DNA of 64,000 nt, from positions 1 to 64,000 of the forward strand of contig NZ_JAAHTB010000003.1 in NCBI RefSeq assembly GCF_010692745.1, read 5' to 3'. Each line of letters opens with the position of its first letter. The stretch's first letter is position 1. A program made the translations under genes and the position numbers. This DNA is from Methylobacterium sp. BTF04 (GTDB lineage: Bacteria > Pseudomonadota > Alphaproteobacteria > Rhizobiales > Beijerinckiaceae). A model generated the notes under the pieces. The model did not search any database. It saw only the letters and a list, made by a program, of their open reading frames with translations, and was not told where the DNA came from. Of this stretch, positions 50,703-60,295 are shown in pieces.

Positions 50703-52030
50703 CCGTGCGAGGCCCGACCGTAGAGCGCCCCCCCCGTCCCCGGAAACAGGCCCTCGAAATCCGCCGGATCCGTCACGATCCCGGGCGCTCCCTCGAGCGT
50801 CAGGCCGGAGGTCGCCAGGCGCCGGGTCAACGTCGTTTCGCATGCGGCGATCTCCGAAGGCGTGAAGGGCTGGGCGCGACCGCGCGCCGGGGCGTTGACG
50901 AGGCAGAGCAGGCGCTCGGGCCCCGCGATGGCGGTGCCGTCATCGGCACGATCCTGGGCGCAGACGTAGACCGTGGGGTCGGTGGGCAGCCGGCCGCAAC
51001 GGATGGCGTCGAATTCGGCCGCGTAATCGGCGCCGAAGAACACCGTGTGGCGCAGGAGCGGAAAGCCTGTCGCGCGGGCGCTGCGGCACACCGTGACGGC
51101 CGAGAGCGAGCGCTCGCCGGGCGACACCTTCCCGATGGCTCGGGCGGCCTCGGAGCCGAACAGGCCGGCGCCGAGGGCCGCGACATCGGCATTGGCGACG
51201 ATCCGGTCGGCAGGGATGCGCTCGCCGTCGATGAGATCCACCCCGACGCAGGCGCCCCGCTCCACCGCGATGCGGGCGACCTCGGCACCGTAACGGATCG
51301 TGGCGCCGCGCTCCGCCGCAAGCTCCGCCACCGCGCGGGCGAGCCGGCTCAAGCCGCCCTCCACATACCAGACGCCCTGCGCCTCCACATGAGCGACGAG
51401 CATCAGGGTGGCGGGGGCCTCGAACGGCGACGAACCGCAATAGGTGGCGTAGCGCCCGAACAACTGGCGCAGGCGCGGATCGGCAAAATAGTCGCCGAGC
51501 GCGCTCCACAGGGTGGTGAAGGGCTGGATGCGCCAGAGGTCCCCGAGCCCGGACAGGCCGACGCGAGCGGCGAGATCCACCGGACTCGGACGCTCACCAC
51601 GGATGAACGGCCCCTCGAGGGTGCGGTAGACCTCCGCCGCCCGCGCGCAGAACCGGCGATAGCCCTCGGCCTCCCTGGCGCCGGCGAAGGCCGCGATGGC
51701 CTCCACCGACGCGTCGTGGTCGGCGAAGAGGTCGAGTTGCTCGCCCGGTCCCCAGGCATGCCGGGCTAGGGTCGCGGCGGGCTGGAGCACCACGCGATCC
51801 GCCAGATCGGCGCCGCATTCCGCGAAAATCTCGTCGAAGATCCAGCGCATGGTGAAGACGGTGGGGCCGGCCTCCACCGGAACACCGTCGACAGCGACGC
51901 TGCGCATCTTGCCGCCCGGTCGGGCGCCCCGCTCCAGCACGGTGACGGACAGGCCCGCATGAGCGAGCCGCAGGGCGGCCACCAGCCCCGCGATCCCCGC
52001 CCCGATCACCACAACCGATCGCTCGTGCAC
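50489..52030 (-). CDS. crtD: Hydroxyneurosporene desaturase CrtD
   Basis: CrtD inserts the C3-C4 double bond into 1-hydroxy carotenoids after CrtC. The 513-residue flavoprotein is related to CrtI, with VVVIGAGIAGLVAALRLAHAG at the N-terminus, LERGARPGGKMRSV, VEAGPTVFTMRWIFDEIF and the C-terminal LYLAGGSVHPGPGVPMAAQSG followed by a tail ASTRRSPRTAMSGGTSTP that resembles the end of known CrtD proteins. GTG 52030 is the start immediately before the flavin motif. It shares its promoter region with the divergent crtE, and its 3' end overlaps crtC. Confidence 0.94.
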   Translation of the reverse strand: MHERSVVVIGAGIAGLVAALRLAHAGLSVTVLERGARPGGKMRSVAVDGVPVEAGPTVFTMRWIFDEIFAECGADLADRVVLQPAATLARHAWGPGEQLDLFADHDASVEAIAAFAGAREAEGYRRFCARAAEVYRTLEGPFIRGERPSPVDLAARVGLSGLGDLWRIQPFTTLWSALGDYFADPRLRQLFGRYATYCGSSPFEAPATLMLVAHVEAQGVWYVEGGLSRLARAVAELAAERGATIRYGAEVARIAVERGACVGVDLIDGERIPADRIVANADVAALGAGLFGSEAARAIGKVSPGERSLSAVTVCRSARATGFPLLRHTVFFGADYAAEFDAIRCGRLPTDPTVYVCAQDRADDGTAIAGPERLLCLVNAPARGRAQPFTPSEIAACETTLTRRLATSGLTLEGAPGIVTDPADFEGLFPGTGGALYGRASHGWMASFKRPGARTALPGLYLAGGSVHPGPGVPMAAQSGRLAADSLLADLKAGRASTRRSPRTAMSGGTSTP

Positions 52031-52077
52031 GCCGCCGACCTCGAAACGCCCCGGACTTCGTAGTCCCCCTTGACGAG

Positions 52078-52121
52078 TGTCAATATTATCTGACACTTTC
52101 AAGTGCCAATTCGAAAATACA
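52078..52121. promoter_or_regulatory. Two PpsR boxes 8 bp apart between crtD and crtE
   Basis: TGTcaatattatctgACA (52078-52095) is a perfect TGT-N12-ACA site. TGccaattcgaaaatACA (52104-52121) matches five of six bases and begins exactly 8 bp further on. Such spacing supports cooperative binding of PpsR/CrtJ. The region separates the divergent crtD and crtE genes, so one pair of boxes could control both carotenoid units. Confidence 0.75.
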
Positions 52122-52137
52122 CCCGGGAGAGACGGAG

Positions 52138-53007
52138 ATGGATGCCAATCGTCGGATCGAGCAGGCTCTCGACACCGCCGTCGCCCACGCCGAGGCACCC
52201 GGGGCGCCACCGCGCCTCGCCGAGGCGATCCGCTACGCCGTCTTCCCCGGCGGGCACCGCATCCGTCCGCGCCTGTGCCTGTCGGTGGCACGCGCCTGCG
52301 GCGACGACGATCCGGCAGCCGCGGACGCCGCCGCCTGCGCCATCGAACTCCTGCATTGCGCCTCCCTCGTCCATGACGACCTGCCGTGCTTCGACGATGC
52401 GCCGATGCGCCGGGGCAAGGCTTCGGTCCATGCCGCCTTCGGAGAGCCGCTGGCGGTGCTGACCGGCGACGCGCTGATCGTCACCGCCTTCGAGACGCTC
52501 GCCCGCGGCGCCGCCCGTTCGCCCCAGCGCCTCGCCGCCCTGGTCGGGCTGGTGGCCCGCGCCGCCGGATCGCCCAACGGCATCGTCGCCGGGCAGGCCT
52601 GGGAATCCGAGCTCACGGTGGCACTCACCGAATACCAGCAGGCCAAGACCGGCGCGCTCTTCGCCGCCGCCACCGTCACCGGCGCGGCCGCGGCCGGCGC
52701 CCCGGCACTGCCGTGGCGCCTCCTCGGCGAATGCCTCGGCGAGGCCTATCAGGTCGCCGACGACCTACGTGACGTCGCTTGTCGCCAGGAGGAGGTCGGC
52801 AAGCCGGTGGGGCGCGACGCGACCCTCGGCCGGCCCAACGCCGCCGCATTGCTCGGCATGGGCGGGGCGCTCGCGCGCTTGAAGCGCCTGGTGCGCGAGG
52901 CGATGGAGGTGATCCCGACCTGTCCAGGAGCCGATGCCCTGCGCGCCGAGATCGCGGCGCAGACCAAGCTGTTCCTGCCGGCGAGCCTCGTGCACGAACT
53001 GGCGTGA
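52138..53007 (+). CDS. crtE: Geranylgeranyl diphosphate synthase CrtE
   Basis: CrtE extends farnesyl diphosphate to geranylgeranyl diphosphate, used both for carotenoids and for the bacteriochlorophyll tail. The 289-residue prenyl transferase has FPGGHRIRPRLCL, the first Asp-rich motif DDLPCFDDAPMRRGK (about 80-94) and the second in QVADDLRDV. GGGAGAGACGG precedes the ATG. It starts a long rightward unit (crtE-F-bchC-X-Y-Z-puf) and its stop overlaps the crtF GTG. Confidence 0.95.
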   Translation: MDANRRIEQALDTAVAHAEAPGAPPRLAEAIRYAVFPGGHRIRPRLCLSVARACGDDDPAAADAAACAIELLHCASLVHDDLPCFDDAPMRRGKASVHAAFGEPLAVLTGDALIVTAFETLARGAARSPQRLAALVGLVARAAGSPNGIVAGQAWESELTVALTEYQQAKTGALFAAATVTGAAAAGAPALPWRLLGECLGEAYQVADDLRDVACRQEEVGKPVGRDATLGRPNAAALLGMGGALARLKRLVREAMEVIPTCPGADALRAEIAAQTKLFLPASLVHELA

Positions 53008-54320
53008 CGCGGAACCGTGGTCCCGTGACCCGCGCAAACGGGTCTCTCGCCGATCCGGCCTACGCCAACCTTTCCCCGTCCGCGGGGGAGGGTCGCGGCG
53101 ACACAGACATCGAACGCTCCGAGACCGGTGTCGTCCTCTCCATACCCCCACCCGCACAGACGGCCAGGACTCCCGGCGCAGGATCGCCGCCGACTTGGCG
53201 CGATCGCTGGCGGGCCTTCCGCACGCGCACGGTGGCGAACCCGGCCTTCCAGCGTTGGGCCGCCGGGTTTCCGCTGACGCGCCGGATCGCCCGGCGCAAC
53301 ACCCGGGCGCTGTTCGACCTGTGCGCCGGCTTCACCTATTCGCAGACCCTGTTCGCCTGCGTCCGCCTCGATCTCTTTCGGATCCTGGTCGGCGGGCCGC
53401 TGGCCCTCGATGCCCTGTGCGGCCGGCTGTCGCTGGCCCCGGAGCGCGCTCTGCGCCTCCTGAAGGCGGCAGCCTCCCTCGAACTCGTCTCGGCGCTGCC
53501 GGACGGACGCTTCGCCCTCGCCGATCTCGGGGCCGCGCTGATCGGCAACCCATCGGTGGCGGCGATGATCGAGCACCACGCCTTGCTGTACGACGATCTG
53601 CGCGACCCCGTGGCCTTGCTGCGCGGCGAGGCCGGACCGACCCGGCTCGCCGGCTACTGGCCCTATGCGGATGCGACGCAGCGCGAATCGCTCGGCCCCG
53701 AATCGGTCGGCGCCTATAGCGGGCTGATGGCGGCGTCGCAGGCGCTGATCGCGCAGGACATCCTCGACGCCTATCCGCTCCGACGCCATCGCCGCCTGAT
53801 GGATGTCGGCGGCGGCGAGGGCGCCTTCCTGGCAGCGGCGGCCGCGCGAACGCCGAATCTGGCACTCACCCTGTTCGATCTGCCTGCGGTGGCCGCGCGG
53901 GCCGAGCGGCGGTTTCGCGACGACGGGATCGGCCATCGGGCAGAGGCGCGCGGCGGCAGCTTCCTCGACGACGCCCTGCCGCTCGGCGCCGATGCGATCT
54001 CCCTCGTGCGCGTGGTCCACGACCACGACGACGCGGCCGTGCAGACCCTTCTCCGAAGCGCCCACGCCGCCTTGCCGGAGGGCGGCACCCTGATTCTGGC
54101 CGAGCCGATGGCCGGCACTCCCGGCGCCGAGCCGATCGGCGACGCGTATTTCGGACTCTACCTCCTCGCCATGGGCAGCGGCCGCTGCCGCACCCTGGAC
54201 GAACTGTCCACGCTCCTGGTCGAGGCCGGCTTCACCGGCATCCGGGAAGTGCCGACCCGGCGCCCGCTGCTGACACGATTGATCGTGTCTCACCGATTTG
54301 ACGCGCAGTCGTGTAAGTAA
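53004..54320 (+). CDS. crtF: Hydroxyneurosporene O-methyltransferase CrtF
   Basis: CrtF methylates the C1 hydroxyl of carotenoids to form methoxy end groups. The conserved part starts near residue 60 (WRDRWRAFRTRTVANPAFQRWAAGFPLTR) and includes LFDLCAGFTYSQTLFACVRL, the SAM motif LMDVGGGEGAFLAAAA and VRVVHDHDD with the likely catalytic His. The start is GTG 53004, overlapping the crtE stop, or GTG 53025. Either way the first 55 or so residues include a stretch encoded by a GC-rich palindromic repeat (SPSAGEGRGDTD), unusual for the family. Total length is about 438 residues. Confidence 0.93.
   Translation: MTRNRGPVTRANGSLADPAYANLSPSAGEGRGDTDIERSETGVVLSIPPPAQTARTPGAGSPPTWRDRWRAFRTRTVANPAFQRWAAGFPLTRRIARRNTRALFDLCAGFTYSQTLFACVRLDLFRILVGGPLALDALCGRLSLAPERALRLLKAAASLELVSALPDGRFALADLGAALIGNPSVAAMIEHHALLYDDLRDPVALLRGEAGPTRLAGYWPYADATQRESLGPESVGAYSGLMAASQALIAQDILDAYPLRRHRRLMDVGGGEGAFLAAAAARTPNLALTLFDLPAVAARAERRFRDDGIGHRAEARGGSFLDDALPLGADAISLVRVVHDHDDAAVQTLLRSAHAALPEGGTLILAEPMAGTPGAEPIGDAYFGLYLLAMGSGRCRTLDELSTLLVEAGFTGIREVPTRRPLLTRLIVSHRFDAQSCK
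53074..53103 (+). repeat. GC-rich palindrome in the N-terminal coding region of crtF
   Basis: CCCCGTCCGCGGGG forms a short palindrome, extended by GGAGGGTCGCGGCGAC. The same GCGGGGGAGGG-GTCGCGG-GCGAC order occurs between hemA and bchI at about 42,689-42,718. The element is in frame in crtF and upstream of the first conserved residue. Confidence 0.6.
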
Positions 54321-54355
54321 TGCTTGACGAATAAAAGTGTCTATCTAGGATGACA
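54312..54355 (+). promoter_or_regulatory. bchC promoter with two PpsR boxes 8 bp apart
   Basis: TGTaagtaatgcttgACg (54312-54329) matches five of six bases of the PpsR consensus, and TGTctatctaggatgACA (54338-54355) matches all six. They are separated by exactly 8 bp. TTGACG (54324-54329) and TAGGAT (54346-54351), 16 bp apart, form a likely promoter lying within the two boxes. The first box begins inside the last crtF codons. The geometry is like the CrtJ-repressed bchC promoter of Rhodobacter capsulatus. Confidence 0.85.
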
Positions 54356-54408
54356 CATCAGAGCCGCACGGCGAAGGTCCGGCGGCAGGGCAGGGGAGGA
54401 TCGATACG

Positions 54409-55341
54409 ATGGAAACACGCGCGATCGTTCTCGAGCAGCCCGGCCGGATCATTATCGACACGCTGACCCTCGATGCAGCCGGCCCCTCCGACGCGGTGGT
54501 GGCGGTGAACTGGAGCGGGATCAGCACCGGCACGGAGCGCCTGCTCTGGTCGGGCCGGATGCCGGCCTTCCCCGGCATGGGATACCCCCTGGTCCCCGGC
54601 TACGAGTCGGTGGGCGAGGTGGTGGAAGCCGGCGCGACCTCGGGCCTGAGCATCGGACAGACGGTGTTCGTTCCCGGCGCCCGCTGCTTCGGCCCGGTCC
54701 GCGGCCTGTTCGGCGGTGCCGCCTCGCATCTCGTCAGCGACGGCGCCCGTCTGGTTCCCATTGATTCGGGCCTGGCCGAGCGCGGCATCCTCATCGCGCT
54801 CGCGGCCACCGCTTATCACGCCCTCGCCGCCAAGCCGGCCGGTCGCTCACTGATCGTCGGTCACGGCGTTCTCGGCCGGCTGCTGGCGCGCCTCACCCTG
54901 ATTGCCGGCGGCGAGCCGGTGGTGTGGGAGACCAATCCGATCCGGGTCGCCGGTGCTACCGGCTACGACGTGGTCGCCCCCGAATCCGACGAGCGGCGCG
55001 ACTACGCCATCATCACCGACGTGAGCGGCGACGCCACTATCCTCGACCGCCTGATCGCACGCCTCGCGCCGAACGGCGAGATCGTGCTGGCCGGCTTCTA
55101 CGAGGCGCCCCTCGCCTTCGACTTTCCGCCCGCGTTCCTGCGCGAGGCCCGCATCCGCATCGCCGCGCAATGGCGGGCAGACGACCTCGCGGCCGTGATG
55201 GCGCTGATCGAGGGTGGCCGTCTCTCCCTCGACGGCCTCATCACCCACCGGCGCCCAGCCGACCAGGCACCAGACGCCTATCGCACGGCCTTCGGCGACC
55301 CCGAATGCCTGAAGATGATCCTCGATTGGAGAGCCGCATGA
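54409..55341 (+). CDS. bchC: Bacteriochlorophyllide a dehydrogenase BchC
   Basis: BchC oxidises the 3-hydroxyethyl group to the 3-acetyl group of bacteriochlorophyllide a, the step after BchF and BchXYZ. The 310-residue protein belongs to the medium-chain dehydrogenase family, with GYESVGEVVEAG, VFVPGARCFGPV and a nucleotide-binding LIVGHGVLGRLLARLTL. It shows no obvious structural zinc Cys cluster, as in other BchC proteins. It is preceded by a double PpsR box and its stop overlaps bchX (ATGA). Confidence 0.96.
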   Translation: METRAIVLEQPGRIIIDTLTLDAAGPSDAVVAVNWSGISTGTERLLWSGRMPAFPGMGYPLVPGYESVGEVVEAGATSGLSIGQTVFVPGARCFGPVRGLFGGAASHLVSDGARLVPIDSGLAERGILIALAATAYHALAAKPAGRSLIVGHGVLGRLLARLTLIAGGEPVVWETNPIRVAGATGYDVVAPESDERRDYAIITDVSGDATILDRLIARLAPNGEIVLAGFYEAPLAFDFPPAFLREARIRIAAQWRADDLAAVMALIEGGRLSLDGLITHRRPADQAPDAYRTAFGDPECLKMILDWRAA

Positions 55342-56339
55342 ACATGCAGCTGAACGGCGCCGCCTTGAAGGCTTCGGAAGCGCTCCGCGCGGAAGCCGGC
55401 ATCGAGCCGGACCCGGTGCCGGTCACCGCCACCAAGACCACCCAGATCATCGCGATCTACGGTAAGGGCGGAATCGGCAAGTCGTTCACCCTGGCCAATC
55501 TCAGCTACATGATGGCCCAGCAGGGCAAGAAGGTCCTGCTCATCGGCTGCGATCCGAAGAGCGACACCACCTCGCTCCTGTTCGGCGGCCGCGCCTGCCC
55601 GACCATCATCGAGACCTCCACCAAGAAGAAGCTCGCCGGCGAGCAGGTCGCCATCGGCGACGTCTGCTTCAAGCGCGACGGCGTCTACGCCATGGAGCTC
55701 GGCGGCCCGGAAGTCGGTCGCGGCTGCGGCGGCCGCGGCATCATCCACGGCTTCGAATTGCTGGAGAAGCTCGGCTTCCACGAATGGGGCTTCGACTACG
55801 TCCTCCTCGATTTCCTCGGCGACGTGGTCTGCGGCGGCTTCGGCCTGCCGATCGCCCGCGACATGTGCCAGAAGGTCATCGTCGTCGGCTCCAACGACCT
55901 CCAGTCGCTCTATGTCGCCAACAACGTCTGCTCGGCGGTGGAATATTTCCGCAAGCTCGGCGGCAATGTCGGTGTCGGCGGTCTCGTCATCAACAAGGAC
56001 GACGGCACCGGCGAAGCCCAGGCCTTCGCCGCCGCGGTCGGCATCCCGGTCCTGGCCTCGATCCCGGCCGACGACGATATCCGCAAGAAGAGCGCGAATT
56101 ACGAGATCATCGGCCGGCCCGAAAGCCAATGGGGCTCGCTGTTCGCCGATCTGGCCCAGAACGTCCACGACGCGGCCGCCAACCATCCGACACCGCTGAG
56201 CCAGGACGGCCTCCTCGGCCTGTTCAAGGGCGAGGCCGTGGGCCGGGGCGTCACCCTGGTGCCCGCCACCTTCGAGGACATGTGCGGCACCGCCCACGTG
56301 GTGAAGCCGTCCCTCGAAGTCGTCTACGACGAGGTCTGA
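55338..56339 (+). CDS. bchX: Chlorophyllide reductase iron protein BchX
   Basis: BchX is the NifH-like ATPase that supplies electrons to BchY-BchZ for reduction of the C7-C8 bond of chlorophyllide, turning a chlorin into a bacteriochlorin. The 333-residue protein has P-loop GKGGIGKSF (42-50), LIGCDPKSDTTS, and cluster cysteines Cys130 (VGRGCGGRGI) and Cys165 ([12 protein letters not shown]). A leader of about 33 residues precedes the conserved part. It sits in the usual bchC-X-Y-Z order. Confidence 0.97.
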   Translation: MNMQLNGAALKASEALRAEAGIEPDPVPVTATKTTQIIAIYGKGGIGKSFTLANLSYMMAQQGKKVLLIGCDPKSDTTSLLFGGRACPTIIETSTKKKLAGEQVAIGDVCFKRDGVYAMELGGPEVGRGCGGRGIIHGFELLEKLGFHEWGFDYVLLDFLGDVVCGGFGLPIARDMCQKVIVVGSNDLQSLYVANNVCSAVEYFRKLGGNVGVGGLVINKDDGTGEAQAFAAAVGIPVLASIPADDDIRKKSANYEIIGRPESQWGSLFADLAQNVHDAAANHPTPLSQDGLLGLFKGEAVGRGVTLVPATFEDMCGTAHVVKPSLEVVYDEV

Positions 56340-56344
56340 CGCAC

Positions 56345-57922
56345 ATGTCCGTCACCCTCGACATCGCCGATCTGCGCGCCCGAAAGGAGCGCCCCGCCTC
56401 GACCCTGGTGGCCGCGGCCGCTCCGGCCGAGGTGGTGAACCTCGCCGCCGTCAAGAGCGACGGCCTCGGCTGTCACTCAGGCAAGGATGCTATGCGGGCG
56501 GCCGCCGAAGCCGCCGGGATGTCGGAGACGCTGGCGCAGCTGCAAAAGGATTATCCGCAGGGGCCGCACGACCAGCCCCAGAGCATGTGCCCGGCCTTCG
56601 GATCGCTCCGCGTCGGCCTGCGCATGCGCCGCACGGCAACGATCCTCTCGGGCTCGGCCTGCTGCGTCTACGGCCTGACCTTCACGTCGCATTTCTACGG
56701 CGCCAAGCGGACGGTGGGCTACGTGCCGTTCAACTCCGAGACCCTGGTCACCGGCAAGCTGTTCGAGGACATCCGCGAGGCGGTGTTCGATGTGGCCAAG
56801 CCCGCCGAATACGACGCCGTCGTGGTGATCAATCTCTGCGTCCCCTCCGCCTCCGGCGTACCGCTGCGGCTGCTCCCGAAGCAGATCGACGGGGTCCGCA
56901 TTATCGGCATCGACGTCCCCGGGTTCGGCGTGCCGACCCATGCGGAAGCCAAGGACGTGCTCGCCGGGGCGATGCTGAAATTCGCCCGCACAGAGGCCGA
57001 GCAGGGTCCGGTCCAGGCGCCGCGCGCCGGCCGCTCCGAGCGCCCCACCGTGACGCTGCTCGGCGAGATGTTCCCCGCCGATCCGGTGGTGATCGGCGCC
57101 CTGCTGGAGCCGCTCGGGCTCAGCGCCGGCCCGGTGGTGCCCACCCGCGAATGGCGCGAGCTCTACGCGGCGCTGGATTGCGCGGCAGTGGCGGCGATCC
57201 ATCCGTTCTACACCGCCAGCATCCGCGAATTCGAGGCGGCAGGGCGCCCCATCGTCGGTTCGGCCCCGGTAGGTCATGACGGCACCGCCGATTGGCTCGA
57301 CCGGATCGGCGAGGCCTGCGCCGTCAAGCGCGAGACCGTGGAGCTCGCCAAGAACCGGCTGCTGCCGATGATCAAGGGCGCTCTGCAGGCGACGCCGATC
57401 AAGGGCCGGATCACCCTGTCGGGTTACGAGGGCTCGGAACTTCTGGTCGGGCGCCTGCTCGTCGAGAGCGGCGCGGATCTGCGCTACGTTGGCACCGCCT
57501 GTCCGCGGACGCCGTATTCCGAGGCCGACCGCGAGTGGCTCGAAGCCCACGGGGTCGTGGTGCGCTACCGGGCGTCCCTCGAGGACGACCTCGCGGCGAT
57601 GTTCGAATACCGGCCCGATCTCGCCATCGGCACGACGCCGGTGGTGCAGAAAGCCAAGGCGCTGGCGATCCCGGCCCTCTACTTCACCAACCTGATCTCG
57701 GCCCGTCCGCTGATGGGCGTCGCCGGGGCCGGCTCCCTCGCCAAGGTGATCAACGCCGCGCTCGGCAACCGCCACCGCTTCGACACCATGCGCGATTTCT
57801 TCGCCGGGGTCGGCGAGGGCCATACCGCCGGCATCTGGGAAGACGTGCCCAAGCTGCGCAAGGCAGTGGCCAGCGTTCCCCGGGGCAAGCCCGCTCACGA
57901 TCCGATCGGGGAGATGGCCTGA
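56345..57922 (+). CDS. bchY: Chlorophyllide reductase subunit BchY
   Basis: BchY and BchZ make up the NifDK-like catalytic component of chlorophyllide reductase. The 525-residue protein carries the expected Cys residues near [20 protein letters not shown] and [10 protein letters not shown]. It begins six bases after the bchX stop, and its own stop TGA shares its last base with the bchZ ATG. Confidence 0.96.
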   Translation: MSVTLDIADLRARKERPASTLVAAAAPAEVVNLAAVKSDGLGCHSGKDAMRAAAEAAGMSETLAQLQKDYPQGPHDQPQSMCPAFGSLRVGLRMRRTATILSGSACCVYGLTFTSHFYGAKRTVGYVPFNSETLVTGKLFEDIREAVFDVAKPAEYDAVVVINLCVPSASGVPLRLLPKQIDGVRIIGIDVPGFGVPTHAEAKDVLAGAMLKFARTEAEQGPVQAPRAGRSERPTVTLLGEMFPADPVVIGALLEPLGLSAGPVVPTREWRELYAALDCAAVAAIHPFYTASIREFEAAGRPIVGSAPVGHDGTADWLDRIGEACAVKRETVELAKNRLLPMIKGALQATPIKGRITLSGYEGSELLVGRLLVESGADLRYVGTACPRTPYSEADREWLEAHGVVVRYRASLEDDLAAMFEYRPDLAIGTTPVVQKAKALAIPALYFTNLISARPLMGVAGAGSLAKVINAALGNRHRFDTMRDFFAGVGEGHTAGIWEDVPKLRKAVASVPRGKPAHDPIGEMA

Positions 57923-59388
57923 TGCTCGTCCTCGATCACGATCGGGCCGGCGGCTACTGGGGCGCCGTCTACGTCTTCACCGCCATCAAGGGGTTGCAGG
58001 TGGTCATCGACGGTCCGGTGGGCTGCGAGAATCTGCCCGTCACCTCGGTGCTTCACTACACCGACGCGCTGCCGCCGCACGAACTGCCCATCGTCGTCAC
58101 CGGCCTGGGCGAAGAGGAACTCGGCCGCCACGGCACCGAGGCCGCGATGAAGCGGGCGCATGCCACCCTCGATCCGGCCCAGCCGAGCGTGGTGGTCACC
58201 GGCTCCATCGCCGAGATGATCGGTGGCGGCGTCACTCCAGAGGGGACCAACCTCCAACGCTTCCTGCCGCGCACCATCGACGAGGACCAGTGGCAGGCGG
58301 CCGACCGCGCCATGGCCTGGCTCTGGAACGAGTACGGTGCCCGCCGCTTCGCCAAGAAGGGTATCCCGGCCCGCCCCGCGCGCAAGGAGGGGGTCCGCCC
58401 CCGGGTCAACCTCATCGGACCGGCCTACGGCACCTTCAACATGCCGTCCGATCTTGCCGAGATCCGCCGCCTCGTCGAGGGCATCGGCGCCGAGATCAAC
58501 CTCGTCTTCCCGCTCGGCTCGCATCTGGCCGACGTACCCGCCCTGGTGAACGCCGACGCCAACATCTGCCTCTACCGCGAGTTCGGGCGCCTCCTCTGCG
58601 AAGCGCTGGAGCGGCCCTACCTGCAGGCACCGATCGGCATCCACTCGACGACGAAGTTCCTGCGGAGCCTCGGCGACATTCTCGGCCTCGACCCGGAGCC
58701 CTTCATCGAGCGCGAGAAGCACACCACGATCAAGCCGATCTGGGACCTTTGGCGCTCGGTGACGCAGGATTTCTTCGGCACCGCGAGCTTCGGCATCGTC
58801 GCCTCCGAGACCTATGCCCGCGGCGTGCGCCACTTCCTCGAAGACGAGATGGGCCTACCCTGCCATTTCGCGGTGGCCCGGAAGGCTGGCGCGAAGACCG
58901 ACAATGCCGAGGTCCGCGAGCTTATCGCGACCAATCCGCCGCTGGTGCTGTTCGGCTCGTTCAACGAGCGGATGTACGCCGCCGAGGCCGGATCGCGGGC
59001 GATCTTCGTCCCGGCCTCGTTCCCGGGCGCGATCATCCGGCGCCACACCGGCACGCCGTTCATGGGGTTCTCGGGGGCGACCTACCTCGTCCAGGAGGTC
59101 TGCAACGCCCTGTTCGACATGCTCTTCCACATCCTGCCGCTGGCCCGCGACATGGATCAGGTCGAGGCGACCCCGGCCCGGATGCACCGCGAACTGCCCT
59201 GGGACGAGGCGGCGCGCGCCCGGCTCGACGCTCTGGTCGAGGCCCAGCCGGTCCTAGTGCGAATCTCGGCGGCCAAGCGCCTGCGCGACGCGGCCGAGCG
59301 CGCCGCCCGCCATGCCGGCGAGGCGCGCGTCACCCCCCATCACGTCGAGCGGGCCAAGGCCGACTCGGCCCTCGGAGTGGCAGCATGA
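57922..59388 (+). CDS. bchZ: Chlorophyllide reductase subunit BchZ
   Basis: BchZ is the second catalytic subunit of chlorophyllide reductase. The 488-residue protein has [22 protein letters not shown] at its start, the Cys-containing [33 protein letters not shown] and [22 protein letters not shown] at the end, all typical of BchZ. The usual puf genes follow directly. ATGA at its end could start an extended pufQ. Confidence 0.96.
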   Translation: MLVLDHDRAGGYWGAVYVFTAIKGLQVVIDGPVGCENLPVTSVLHYTDALPPHELPIVVTGLGEEELGRHGTEAAMKRAHATLDPAQPSVVVTGSIAEMIGGGVTPEGTNLQRFLPRTIDEDQWQAADRAMAWLWNEYGARRFAKKGIPARPARKEGVRPRVNLIGPAYGTFNMPSDLAEIRRLVEGIGAEINLVFPLGSHLADVPALVNADANICLYREFGRLLCEALERPYLQAPIGIHSTTKFLRSLGDILGLDPEPFIEREKHTTIKPIWDLWRSVTQDFFGTASFGIVASETYARGVRHFLEDEMGLPCHFAVARKAGAKTDNAEVRELIATNPPLVLFGSFNERMYAAEAGSRAIFVPASFPGAIIRRHTGTPFMGFSGATYLVQEVCNALFDMLFHILPLARDMDQVEATPARMHRELPWDEAARARLDALVEAQPVLVRISAAKRLRDAAERAARHAGEARVTPHHVERAKADSALGVAA

Positions 59389-59504
59389 GCGCCGCTCCGT
59401 CGCATCCCCTTTCCGGTCTGGACGGCGCGGCGCCGTTCGACCGGGCCTTGTCCCGCTTCACCGGGCAAGCGTCCCGCCGCGGAAGCCCCAGAGGAGACCG
59501 TCCC

Positions 59505-59720
59505 ATGCAGCGTTCGCCGAACATGGTCTCGCGCCAGCACCAAGAAGCGGTCGAGTTCCGCCTCATCCTGGCGGCGACCTACCCGTTTTTCCTCGTCGCG
59601 GCGCTGATCCAGCGCCTTGCGCCGCCGGCACGCGGAGCGATCCCGCAGCACCGGCGCTCCGTCTTCGGTGAAGCCAAGGCCATGGCGGTCTCGGCGATCC
59701 CGTTCGTCTTCATGGGCTGA
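59505..59720 (+). CDS. pufQ: PufQ, puf operon pigment-related protein
   Basis: PufQ is a small membrane protein at the head of the puf operon in many purple bacteria, affecting bacteriochlorophyll production. The frame from ATG 59505 gives 71 residues, near the usual 75 or so, and follows AGAGGAG at ideal distance. Typical pieces are EFRLILAATYPFFLVAALIQRL (membrane span) and RRSVFGEAKAMAVSAIPFVFMG at the end. An in-frame ATG at 59385, overlapping the bchZ stop, would add 40 poorly conserved residues, so I prefer the shorter form. Confidence 0.88.
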   Translation: MQRSPNMVSRQHQEAVEFRLILAATYPFFLVAALIQRLAPPARGAIPQHRRSVFGEAKAMAVSAIPFVFMG

Positions 59721-59841
59721 AAAGCCCGAACAGGCTCCCATCCGAACAGGGCGGGAAGGACCGTCGCACTCGCGGCAGCGAGAGCGACGATACCCGCCGC
59801 GCCGATTCCGGGCGCGGTCAGTCAACGCGGAGGTTTAACCG

Positions 59842-60063
59842 ATGGCTAATGGCATAGTCGAAAAACCGAGCAGCCTGTCCGGGCTGACGGAACCGGAAGC
59901 CAAGGAGTTCCACGCGATCTTCCTGACGAGCTTCATCATCTTCACGGCCATCGCCGTGGTCGCCCACATCCTGGTGTGGATGTGGCGCCCGTGGCTGCCG
60001 GGACCTAAGGGCTACGCCGCCCTCGAGACGGCGGCGCACAGTCTCGTCTCGATGATCTCCTGA
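59842..60063 (+). CDS. pufB: LH1 antenna beta subunit PufB
   Basis: PufB is the beta polypeptide of the core light-harvesting complex. The 73-residue protein has one membrane helix with the bacteriochlorophyll-ligating His42 in [14 protein letters not shown] and the N-terminal beta pattern [15 protein letters not shown] good GGAGG ribosome binding site precedes the ATG. It is followed closely by pufA, as in all puf operons. Confidence 0.96.
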   Translation: MANGIVEKPSSLSGLTEPEAKEFHAIFLTSFIIFTAIAVVAHILVWMWRPWLPGPKGYAALETAAHSLVSMIS

Positions 60064-60076
60064 GGAGGATCGCACC

Positions 60077-60265
60077 ATGCATAAGGTTTGGCTTCTCTTC
60101 GATCCGCGCCGCACCCTGGTGGCACTCTTCACCTTCCTGTTCATCCTGGCGCTGCTGATCCACTTCATCTTGCTCAGCACCGACCGGTTCAACTGGCTCG
60201 AAGGCCCCAAGATGCAGAAGGCGGCGCAAGCGCAGTCGCTCGTGCTTCCGACGATGCCCGCCTGA
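60077..60265 (+). CDS. pufA: LH1 antenna alpha subunit PufA
   Basis: PufA is the alpha polypeptide of the core antenna. The 62-residue protein has [18 protein letters not shown] at its N-terminus and a membrane helix with His29 ([11 protein letters not shown]) that ligates bacteriochlorophyll, followed by FNWL on the periplasmic side. An AGGAGG ribosome binding site lies just upstream. A strong hairpin between it and pufL may hold the antenna message at a higher level. Confidence 0.96.
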   Translation: MHKVWLLFDPRRTLVALFTFLFILALLIHFILLSTDRFNWLEGPKMQKAAQAQSLVLPTMPA

Positions 60266-60295
60266 CGCGCGCGTTTCGGCTCAACTCCGCGAGGC

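Noticed and set aside
52031-52291. Longer CrtD N-terminus starting near 52291
   Set aside because: It would run through the PpsR boxes and into crtE antisense sequence; GTG 52030 sits directly before the flavin-binding motif.
59385-59504. Extended pufQ start at ATG overlapping the bchZ stop
   Set aside because: The added 40 residues do not look like PufQ, and a far better ribosome binding site precedes ATG 59505.
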